A program made the position numbers and the translations under genes. Below the pieces are notes generated by a model, which saw nothing but the letters and a program-made list of their open reading frames with translations, made no database searches and had not been told where the DNA came from. A stretch of 64,000 nucleotides of DNA from Crocodylus rhombifer (taxonomy: Eukaryota; Chordata; Crocodylia; Crocodylidae): the NCBI GenBank assembly GCA_038503035.1, contig JAVSML010001166.1, forward strand, positions 62,001 to 126,000. Reading direction: 5' to 3'. Below are positions 26,901-38,900 of the stretch, in pieces. Every line of letters begins with the position of its first letter. Position 1 is the first letter of the stretch.

Positions 26901-29900
26901 GTACTTATTTTGATGAGCGAGTTCAGAATGAGCAAGCTAATGATTTTCAAAGATGTCCTCCTACTCAACATGACGTCATAAATATTATAGGTAAAAAAGA
27001 AAGTGAGAGTCTTAAGAATTTTTCAGTTAAGTTTTCGTAGTCATGAATACTGGTGACTTTTATAATTCATGCAGAGAAACAAACATCAAATTACCAGGCA
27101 ATGCTTATTGGGTGTCTCCTTAATGTGACGATGTGTGCGAGGCAACAAGGTGGCCCGGGGGTGGGACTCCTGCTGCGGGACCAGGGAGGGGAAAGAAAAG
27201 CGCACGCTTTTAAAAATCAGTGATAGGGCGAACTTACCATTCGTCAGTTTGTCATCGCATGTGTCATCGGAACAATATAAGGGAGCCCCTAGCCGCATCG
27301 GAGTGAGGTCGTTGTTACCCGCTCCGTTGTAAAAAAGGGGACGCTAGACTGATCATCTAGCTCCTGCCTCCTGTCCGCATCTAGCAACCCCGGATGCCGT
27401 TTATACTTACCGGGGCATGTCTGCTTATTGTATTCACCTTGTTTGCTTCTATCTTCTGTCACCCACGGCTGCAGCCATAAGGAATTAAAAAATTCTTCGA
27501 GATTTTTTTTTTTTTTTTCCCCCTCACATCATCCCACCTGCTCCTTGTTAATTTGTTAATTACAACCACGTGTAAGCCAGACTTGCACAACCCCACCACC
27601 CGCTAAAAGTCCCAAAGCTTTATCTGGTCCTCACACGCAGCAGTAGCAGCGTGACATTGGGGAGCTAGGGTGGCACAGGCACTAGCAGGGTTGACAACCT
27701 AGAAATTGCAAGTTCAAGGCTATAGCAGAAATGCTCATGGTATGGCTTGTCAGATTGCAACAAATCCATGAATTCTGCTAAACACCTTGACAAAGGACAC
27801 AAAAAGGAAAGGAAGGCGATGCTTTTCTGTGCATTTAGTTACTAAAAAACTAAAATATGATGGCTCAATCAAAACCTGTTCTCTAGTATACTCTTGTGGG
27901 TATTTAGATTTTTGGTTTTAAATAAAGTTAGTTTTTGGTTACTTTACCAAAGTATGGAAAGCATTTCAGTCCACTAGTAAATGAGAATATCTAAGGGATT
28001 GATTCAGCAACTCTGTTGACCCTTGATATCCCATGAACCTCCACTATAAGATGGCACATCCCTTTGGAAATTTTCTGACAGTTAATTTTGTCATAAACCA
28101 AACAACACACAAAAGCCTCTGTTCTTTTAGAATCCTGAAAGGTTTCTTTCATTCAGTGTGGGAAAGCAGTATTGGGGATATCTGTCTTTTGGGAGATAAG
28201 GCTTTATATTTTGATCTACCTTTCTTGGTAACAGTGAAGACTTCAGATGGTGTTAAGTTTTATTTTAATCCTTTTCAATTTGTATATCATTTAAGTTTCC
28301 CTTTAAATTTTATAAATAGGCGCGCTCCTTTCAGGCCCATTAATGCAGCAGAACGAAGGGTGCGTCTACATGTTACCTTATGGCAACATGGGTCTACAGG
28401 AGATTGCCAGCTACATTGCCACAGCAGCACGTTCCCCAGTTATAGCATGCCACCATGGCAACGTAGCAGCAAAATCTAACCATGTGCCGTGCAGATGGCG
28501 TAATAACCACCCATATTGCTCCGTGCTTTAGTGCAGTATAACCTCATAAATCCGGATCTCAAAAACCCGGCACTGCTCTGGGACCAGCCGCTGCTCTCCC
28601 CCGCTCCCTCCCTGGACACACAGGGGGAAGCTTGCACACAGTGACAGCCGCCACCATCTAGCACCCTGCACTGCCAGTCTGCATGTAGCTGCTGTTCCAG
28701 GACTGGCTGCCACTTCCCTCCTCCCCACTCCTCCCTCCTTCCCCACTGCTGCTCCGTGACCAGCCACCACTCGGGTTTCAAAAATCCAGCATTTTCAAAT
28801 GTCCGGCAGGTGCTCAGTGCCAAGCAAGCCAGATTTATGAGGTTATACTGTGCTTCCAAAAGGAAGTACTAAAGCATAGCACCATAGCAATGTCACTGCA
28901 TGGCGATTTATGTAGACACGTCCAAAGAGAGTAATACTAATCTGTCTAGTTGCATGGCTTTGGACTACATGGTGTTTGGCTTCCTTTCCCCAACTGATTT
29001 TTCACAACAGAGCTGCCAGCCATTTAAATCTTAAAACTTTTCTTTGTGTCCTTCTAAGACATGGGCTTCAGTAAAAGTGGCATTATGAGGTTTCATGTTT
29101 CTCAGTGACATCCAGATGAAATCTGATTTGTTCAGAGTGTTCAAAGATGTGTTTCCTAACTGCCAGCCTTGCACACTCAGCTTTGCACCTATGTCACAAG
29201 CAGAGTGCTTGTTGGCTTTAGCATCAACAATAACGAATACTTGGCAATTGGAATTTAAGCTTGTTCCACAATCAGGTGAATGTTAGTGTGGGAACTTCAT
29301 CACTGTGCAGCTGCTTGCTGGGATTCAGGTCTGCATTTAAGATATTCTTTTCTGATATGTAAACCTGAGGAAATCTAGCTCAGTTTCCCACAAAAGTGGC
29401 TCTGCAGGGCTTAAAAGAGTAAAAAGTACTAAAAGCTTAGTTTCCCCAGAAAAATTAGCATACATGATTATGACCATGGAGAGGTACAGAAGGCATATCC
29501 CTTGAAGGTGTAATAGGGTGCTAATTTTTTGTCATTTTTTTGGACTCTAATCCTGTTGTGCTTTTTCCCTATCTGGCAAGTGGGAAAACCTACCTAGTAA
29601 AACACCTGCTCACATAATTAGATACTAATTGGACTCCTTTTCTTACTAAATCAGTATTATTCCTAGGAGGTTAATACCAGTAAGCTAAGTAGAATCACAT
29701 AATTCACTTTCTGAAAATAGGGTATCTGTAAAATGACTAATTTTACATTCTGCTGTCAATGGAAAGGATTTTTTCTCTCAGATTAACAGGGATTATATAG
29801 GAAAATTATGGGCATTTAATATTTTGAAGTGTTACTCTCTAAATTTTGATTAAAGATAAATGAACGAATAGATACTTTAACCTATTTTATTGACCTTTAA

Positions 29901-32900
29901 CTATCAAATTTTCACTAAGAAACATTTGATCTGTGATTTATTTTAACCTGACCTCTTTTATACTTGCAACATATTTGCTTTGCAGAAATGTCATTCTTTC
30001 CATCCTTCTTCTACTTGATCCTGCAGGAAATTTTGATAAATATTTGTAATACACTGTTATTTCCCTGGTAGCTAATTGAAGTATCAAAAACAAGTTTTGA
30101 CTTTAATGCAGAATCAAAAGAATAAACTTGTTTTTAAAGGCAGGTCTATGAAGCACAAATACCTTTCACAGCAGATGGCAATAATTCAGAAACCTGTAGA
30201 AGAAAATGTAACTTTCTTTTTAGCATTGGCTATTAGGTGAGAGGGAATAGGACAGCAAAAAACAACTTCCTTTTTTATATTTTTAGTTACTTGCTTATCT
30301 GAGTGTTTTAGCATTCTGAAACTTCAGCTAGATTAGTTCTGCAGTTTTCATACTTCTCCGTAGTGTTGACCAAATCTTAATACAAAAGTTGTCTCCTTTT
30401 CACTGCTGTATAGACTACTTCCCTTCAAGTGACCAACAAGCAACACTTTTATTACAAGTACAGACATTGTTTGGTATTAAAATGGTATTAAACACTTTGA
30501 TATGTTTTTAGTGCCTTCTAATGCAATATAGTTGTTAGAAATAAGAAAAAAAGGGGAGACAGTACTGTGCGATCAATCAGCCACCTCTTTGCAAGCCACC
30601 ACTAGCCTATAGAGAATGTACGGGTGACCTAAAACATCAAGAAAAATACTGATAAGGAATATCTTAGTAACTCATTTTTGAAGGAGGTGGGTTTTTCCCC
30701 AACTTTTGGCTTAATGCATAAGTTCCTTTAAATGGCTGATCCTCTATGCTTCAGTAGTATAGAAGAATTAAAAAGGATAAATAACTGCTATATTAAAGAC
30801 CTGGTATATTACAAGAACTGAATACACTTAAGTACCTAAGCTTAAGGGCCTGTTTTCACAACCGTTTCTGAGAGAAAACATACATGACCTTGGGTATATT
30901 TAAGTACTGATAATTTTCAAAGCTAAGGAATTTAATCATATTTCCCCATGAAATTTACGTGTCTAAATCTCATATAGCTTTGCAAATCTGAACCAAGGTA
31001 TGTTCTTCTGACCTTGTAGATTTCCACTAAAAATAAACCTCAGCATACAAGTTTGACAATTGAGAATTGTTTCTTGCATGTTTTCAGGCAGAAACTTGCT
31101 GAAAAAAATCTAGCAAACAAGAATGCTGAAAGAATAATTTTTATAAAACCTGCTGTTGGGCACAGACATTATCTTTTATCTGTCTGCAAAAGCCTTAGTA
31201 TGTTCATTTATACATGATAATAAGAGCACTATTCCATACTATAAAGTATTTTTTGGTTTTATCTAGGTGCTTTCCAATGGGAACTGTTGGAAGAAGAGAT
31301 AAAAAAGAAATTAAAGGACCCTGGAGAAGTTGAGCAGGTGCTTGAGAAAGTTAAATGTATTCTGAAAACTCCAGGACGGGTGAATTGCATTTTTTTTCCT
31401 TTGTAATCATTATAGCATTAGATATAGTGGGGCTCAGGAAAATAACTTGACATTGGTGATTTGTCGTCTTGTTGTTCCAGAAGGATTTTGTTTTACCTAT
31501 TTTTGTATTCTCTAATCAATGGTATGTTTTTATTTGCTATAAATACATATGAAATTATAGAGACAGTTCAAATTTTTGACAGTACTAACAATTATGTGCT
31601 CCACATGTAATAGTCATAGGGATGTAATAGCAATAGGGAAAACTGGTTTCATGGGAAGGGAGGGTTAGAATTCCAAGAGACTTTGACAAATTGGAGGATT
31701 GGACCAAAAGAAATCTCATTTAAGTTCAATAAGGACAAGTGCATAGTTCTACAATTAGGACAGAACAATCCCGTGCACTGGTACAGGCTGGGGACAGATT
31801 GGTTAAGCAGCAGCTCTGCAGAAAAGGACCTGGGGATGGCAGTGGACAATAAGCTGAATATGAGCCATCAGTGTGTCCTTGTTGCAAAGAAGTCTGATGG
31901 CATATTTGGCTGTATTGGTAGGAGTGTTGCCAGCAGATCGCGGGAAGTGATTATTCCCCTGCATTCAGCACTGGTGAGGCCACGTCTAGAGTATTGGGTC
32001 CAGTTTTGGGCCCCCCACTATAGAAAGGATGTAGACAAATTAGAGAGAAACCAGTAGAGGGCAACAAAACTGGTTGGGGGCTGGGCCACGTGGCTTATGA
32101 GAGGCTGGGGGAATTGGACTTATTTAGTCTAGAGAAGAGAAGACTGAGAGGGGATTTAATAGCAGCCTTCAACTACCTTTAAGGGGCTTCCGAAGTGGAT
32201 AGAGCTAAACTCTTCTCAGTGGTGGGTGATGACAGAAGAAGCAGCGATGGTCTCAAGTCGTAGCAAGGGAAACTGAAGCTAGATGTTAGGAAAAACATTC
32301 TCACTAGGAGGATAGTTGAACATTGGAGCAGGTTACCCAGAGAGGTTGTGGAATCTCCATCCCTGGAGGTTTTTAAGGCCTGGCTAGAAAAAGCCTTGGT
32401 TGGGGTGATCTAGTTGGGGATGGTACTGCTTTGAGCAGGGGGTTAGACTAGATGATCTCCCTGAGGTCCTTCAACCCCAATTTTCTTGATTCTGTGACTC
32501 AGATTTTTTTGCCTTTGCAACAGAGTTCACTGGATTTTGTTCAAGCACCAACAGCCCTTTACATTTTCCAGGTTGTAGTCAGGCCTCTTACTTTTGCTGC
32601 CAGGCAGGTGAGGGAGCTGCCTGAAAGTCCCCCTACAGCCACAGGGGCTGATTGGGGTCTACCTCAAGTGTAGGGAGCTCTGTTACCCTTGGCTCCTTAT
32701 TAGGGCTATTTTGAACACTTGCACCTGTGGAAAGTACTTTGAAGGGTACATGGGCAGGCCTGGGGACAAAAAGCACTTCCTGATCCCAGGGCTGCCTGTG
32801 CATGCATTAAAGTGCTTGATGCACGAGCAGTCTGGGAACTAGGAAGTGGCTTCCCTGTCTCAGGCTGCTCACACCCTGGGAAATTTACAGAGCATGCCTG

Positions 32901-35900
32901 TGCAACCCAGGACCCAGGCACACAACTGGTGACCTGAGATTGGGGATCTGCTTCCTGGGTTTCTTGTATGCTGGACAACTTAAAGGGCATGTAGGCAGCT
33001 CTGGGACCAGAAAGCAGCTTTCTAGTTCCAGGGTGCTTGTGTGCCCTTCTGTCCTACAACTAGGACAGATTGGCAGGATTGTGTAGGGGGCAGCCTCTGG
33101 ATTTGGGGCAGAAAGCACCCCCTCCCCCAGGTCTGGGACCAAACTGCCCTCTGCCTGGTTCTGGCAGTGAGCTGATCAGTGGGATGGGGTAAGTGGCAGA
33201 CCCCAGGTAATTTGGAGTGTGGGTAACACACGATCAGGGCTGCTTGCAAGATGCTGATGGTAACGAGGGCTGAGCAGGGGGTATCTGCCCCACCAGTCAG
33301 CCTCTGCTGTCCCCACACTCCCTGTATGCAAGCTTCTCTGATAACTTGCTAATTGCCCTGTCAGGGAGCGAGCTGCTCTCCTTCCCTCTCTTTTACAGTG
33401 CGGGGATTAAAAACAGTGCGCTGTGGGATAGTAGAGGATCTAAGTAACATGCCAGATGTTGAATTTAATTTGCAATACATACTTGCCCCAAAGAAGTTTC
33501 ACATTCAATGAGCAACTTCTCTGAGGCAGGTTCTCCCCTTTTATCATGTGATAAGTTGCTTGGACATCTGGCATGTTACCATTTGATGCATTACATTTGT
33601 GCTAGTCCTGCAATAAATGTTTGCCAGGAGCCTAAGGGAGTAATAGGTATTTTGCTCTTAGCTTTTAAAAGTTTCTTCTTTCGCAGCTGCATTATTATCA
33701 CTCCCAAATATTCCAGGATCACAAGTCAAGCCAAAAATTAATGAGATTCACTTAAGAGTCATAAGCTTTTTAAAAGATAACATTTAGCTTCTTTTCACTG
33801 GGTGAGGAGTGGTCTTAGAGCAGCTTGATAGTTGGGCATAACATGAGGTACAGAAGGGTGAAAAGGAGAGAGAACCTTCAAAAGTGAGCATGAGGGGTTC
33901 AAACTTTACACAGGAAGAGATATTTATGGAAGATGATATAAGCAAATTGGCAAAAAGGATTATTATCATTTTTAATGTTGTAGAGAGGAGAGCCTGGGCA
34001 GTCGGATGGGAAGAGAACTCTGTCATGAATCCAGTTCAGCAGTGTGTGTTTAGAGGAAAGGGAAGACTTTAGAAGTATTACAGTAGAAGAAACCAAAAAA
34101 TAAATATCAACGATAATATCAGGGTTATAAACTTCAGAGGATAAATTGAGTTGTCATTGGAGGTGAAAAAAGGCTTTTAGGAGTAAAGATGAGAATCTAT
34201 TATTTAGTGCCATGATAAAAATAATCTGCGTGCAACATTTATACATGTCAATATCTTTTCTTCATTTTACAGGTAAATAATTTAAAAGATTGTAGAATTT
34301 ATCAGGCAAAAAGACCATTGCAGATATGTAACACTTCTCTCAGGCTTTTCTTTAATACACCTGTGTTAGCTGATGTCCTCTTCAAAATACAAGGTAGAGT
34401 ATACCTTTTCCTTTGGTATGTATCTTGCATATAATATGAAGCAGCTATAATTGGCATATATGTCTTTCTTCTCTTTTGTGCTTGCAGCTGATGATTCTAT
34501 AGTTTACAACAGAAATCCTTATTGGTTTCTAAGAAGATAACCTCAAATTTTTTGCTATTAAATGTCAACATTTACTCCAGTGCTCAAATTCTTCCTGCCT
34601 AATCTTCTTTCAATCTGATAACGCCTCCAAAATTTGTGTCTTTTGCAGATAGTATTAGCATACTTCTTACATTGTGTGTCTAGATCATTAATGAAATTCT
34701 TACACAGCAGCATCAGACCCCAGATCTTGGAGAAAGTCCATTGGTAGTCTCCCTCCATCTTGATAGAGCCTCTTTCAGAACAATCTGTTCTCTCTCAGTT
34801 TGACATCACAATTCTTTTACTGTTCCGTATCTTTTCCACCTTTAATTAATAATTTCTGATGTAGCGCACTGTATCAGATGTTTTGATGAAGTCCAGACAT
34901 TATACTTGCCATATTTCTCTTCTTTAAAATCAGCTATCTTTTCAAATTCCTTGGGCTTCATTGCCCTTACTAAGTTCCAGCCTTTATTTTGTAAATGAGA
35001 TTATTTCTAGAAGTTTTGAGAGATTTCACATGATTATTTCTGAAAGTTGTAAATGGAGAACCTGGTCTCTACTATGGCAGAACTAAGTCTCATCCACTTA
35101 GTTGTTCTGCTTCCTAGAAATATCAGATCAGACATGTATTCTTGTCTACTTTTTCTGCAAAACGAAGTTATTCTTGTGATTTTCCTGGTTGTAAGTTACT
35201 GTGAATACAGATGAATGATACTGTATTGAATTACATGATCACGTTATTTGCTCTACGTGATGGTCTTGGAGTTGATTTTCTATAGTGACATCCTAGTTCT
35301 TTCTTGGTTTCTCACCCCCCCCCCCCCAATGTAATGTTACGCAAGCAATATAACCTAAAATTTCAGAGCTGGCCACTCATTGTTATGGTCTTCACTTATT
35401 TTTTTTTTATAACTTACGCCACTTTAAAATGATTAAAATGTTGCAAATGTTTTTAGAAAAAAAATTGTAAATGAAATAATAATTCAATAGTTAAAATAAT
35501 AAGAATTTTGACAATCATGTACATAACTAAATTGAATTGCAGGGAGGGGGTTCATACTTTGCCATGTACTTATGCTTTCAGAAGCTTCTGATTTGGATGG
35601 AAGGTGGTACGGACATGACTGGGTATCTTTTCTGTTTCTTTTTCTCTGTAGAGCTTAAAAACATAAAGATACACCCACAATTCTGAAAGAAAACAGTTCT
35701 GATAGAGAGAATGGCATTACACATACATACATTAAAATAGTATCTGCTTATCTATTCTTTTTTTAACATACCTTAGTTCCCACACATTACAGTTACTACT
35801 TTTTCAGGCAGATTTTGCTCCGTCTAAGTCCCATATGCCTCCACAAAATACAATAACACACTTACACTACAACACAAAACCTTCATTCCTCCTAAAAACA

Positions 35901-38900
35901 CCACCCATCGTACTTCATAGAAAATACTATATGAGACATCATAATTCATTGGTGAACAGAGGACTGTGGTGTTTTTTATGTTGATATACTTATAGGTTTA
36001 ACTGGCTTTTAGCAAAGAATTTATTTAGGGACTAAGCTGAGTCTTGAAGATAAAAATACCTATGACGAGAGACTCCATACTACATTCTTAGCCCTATTAC
36101 TAGCTAGGACTTTAAAATATTTTAAATTTAAATTATGGTTGCTGAACTGATTGCTTGAGGTACAAACTAGCTCCCCAGTTACCAGTTTTCCACTTGATGA
36201 AGTTTCTGTTCTTGCTGAGGAAATGCTACACTGGGGAGATGTAGCCAATTTTTCAGTCCCTTCATGCAACTGAAATAGCCCTATACAATTTTAATATACC
36301 AGTAATACAACAGGCTATTTGAGATTATATTTAAGTAGTTAATTGAAAAGGATGTTAATTGTTAACAGGCAAGGATTGATTGTGCAATTATATAAAGCCC
36401 TTTATGGTGATTTGTAAGTACTTGTTGGCAACAACCCAGGAAAGAACCAAAACAGTGGATTTATCTTCTCAGTGCCTTTGAAGAATCTAAGTGTGCAAGA
36501 GTGTAGTGGAGTGCTTTGATCTTTTTTTGAGAACTAACTATATATTTAAAAATAATTCCATGGAAAAAAATAATAGGTTAGTGCATGCTGCTGTAAATCA
36601 GCATTAGATAAAATGCTTATCTGAATACTAACAGTTTTCTGACTTGTCTGCTCCCATCCCACATGCAAAAAAAGTATCTTTCAAGTCTAGACAATGCTTT
36701 AATTAATTATTTTGTGTTCAGCTTTAAATACTCAGAGCCAAATGTGAAGAATTAATCCCTCAAAAATGGGTACAGAGGACAAGTAGAGTCTTTCTAGATA
36801 TTGCCTTTATTATGGAGTAAAAACAAAAGGACCTTTGAAAATGAGGGCAAAATTTTAATGCAAAACTGGGTGATTATAAACAGTTCAGAACTAATTTCCA
36901 CTCTTGGAGCTGTCTTTGTGGGAAGTTGGTGAAACAATAACACCCACTACATATTTCAAACAAAATATCACTTATGAATATATTGACATTTATTAAAAGG
37001 CATGGCCACCCATTCCCAAAATGCTTGTTGAAGGATAAAAGATACTGGTAGCTACTTATTTTCTTTTAATGTAAGTTTCCTTTTAAATTACCAATGATAC
37101 TTATAATTGCTGTGTCACTCAGAATAATTAGAAAAGTTAAGACTTTTGCTCTTGATCCTAACACATAAGTGTATGTGCATTACCAGTTCCATTCTTTTTT
37201 GCAGGGTTTGGGTTGTAGGCCTGGATTCAGGAAGGCGCCTAATCATAGCAATGCTGTGCATCGCGTGCCTAAAACTTTGAGGGGGGGGTGCCCATAAATA
37301 GAATTCAAAAAACAATTTATACTTTTAAATACTATAAGTGGGCTACGTTTGTATAGGTGGCAACTTCACCACCTCGGCAGTGTTTCACCTTGGATGATCT
37401 GTTTCACTGTGGTTTTGAATGTGATTTTTCAAATCTTTGTCAAACCAGTATTGCTCCTGAAGTCCATGAGTCTGCTTATGAATAAAACTTACTCGCACCA
37501 ATAATGATTTGTTGATTGAGTCAGTATTCACATACAGAAACACCATGATCCAGATGGTGTAAATCGTAATTGCTCCATTGATGTCAGTGGAGTGGTGTCA
37601 TTTGATCCCTCAGAGGATCTGGTCTGAGGTGGTAAGCACTTCTTCAGCTTGAAAAATGATCAGTGTTGCAGGAGTCATTATCCATTGTATGATTTTGATC
37701 CTTAAATGTATTTAGGTTTTAAGATTATGATGCTAGGAACTATATTTATTTTTAAGACAAATATGACTGGGCATGCTATTTACGTTCACAAAATGACAGA
37801 GGATTTTAAATTAATTTTTTGTTTTAAATCCTATAGGTGCTACTGTTCCAGCTCACAGAGCAGTCCTAGTGGCTCGCTGTGAGGTGATGGCAGCTATGTT
37901 TAATGGTAATTATATAGAAGCAAATAGTGTTCTGGTTCCAGTTTATGGGGTTTCCAAAGATACTTTCCTCTCCTTTCTGGAGTATCTGTATACTGACTCC
38001 TGTTGTCCAGGTAAGTAAACTTAAAAATATATTTGTATCCTCAAACCCTTGCAGGTTTCTAGCAGATTTTGTCACCAGAATCAGGGAGCAGAAGGAAATA
38101 AAGCAGGATTTTAAAAATGTCTTTGATTCCATAAACTCCTTAATGAAGGATTTACTTCTTACCTAGTGATTAACATCTGGGTGCTTTTTTCCAACTAAGG
38201 GTAAACAATATTTGTGTTTAACATTTTACCTGTAAATTAATTTTCAGGGGATATATTTTCAAGATAAAAAATTAAGTGAACCATGTCTGCTGGCTCTTTC
38301 TCTTGTTTGTGCCATCCTCTTACGTCTTTGTGTCAAAATGGCAATGTTGTAAATTTGGAAGAGTTATGTACTCTGAGATACTGTAGACTCATTAAAAAGA
38401 ATCCTGTTGGTAGAAGGATTTTGGATTAAGGCTTTGGATAATCTGAATGTATTTCTTAGGCTAGGGATAAGGGTTATACATAAGCCAGTTTAAGTGATCA
38501 GAAACTTGTTTAAACCAATAACAGAATAGAAGTCCGGTGCACATAAACCAGTTTCAAAATGGCTGAAACTGGTTTAAGATAAATCTGGTTAAATGTCGCA
38601 TCAGACTTAACTGATTTGGATCAAACTGGTTTATGAAACTTATGTCCTAGACCCCTTCTTGGTTCAAGTTAAATTACAGACAGTCCCAACATGCTTTCCA
38701 GCTGTGGGCTGAGCTGTGCTGTCTGCTCCAGTGGAGAAGCAGCGTAGGGTGAGAGGGGGAGAGGCAGGGACTGCCCACCCCCCACCCTCCCGGCAAACCC
38801 CATTTGAGGTCTAGGGTCAGGGGGAGGGTTAAACACCCCTTTCCCCACTACAACTTATTGTTGGCTGTGACTCTGGACTACAAATCCCAGAAGCACCTGG

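Larger units (their letters stand above)
20773..31266 (+). other. Largest intron, between window exons 4 and 5
   Basis: 10.5-kb intron. It holds a hAT-like piece (21505-21796), a CR1/L3-like 3' end (22325-22765), antisense CR1 (24845-25185 and 25590-25790), a GTCTACA-related element (25284-25512), a CpG-dense island (27111-27421), and a nested pair of elements (28359-28923). From about 28930 to 31260 I see only AT-rich unique sequence. Confidence 0.75.
31380..34272 (+). other. Intron between window exons 5 and 6
   Basis: 2.9-kb intron largely made of a sense CR1 fragment (31665-32500), a GC-rich stretch of unknown origin (about 32520-33430), and a small inverted-repeat element (33445-33578). 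Confidence 0.8.

Noticed and set aside
31380..31404. Read-through of exon 31267-31379 into VNCIFFPL followed by a stop
   Set aside because: Joining at the GT at 31380 to exon 34273 restores family length and sequence without gaps. Read-through would truncate the protein; an intron-retention isoform cannot be excluded but has no support.
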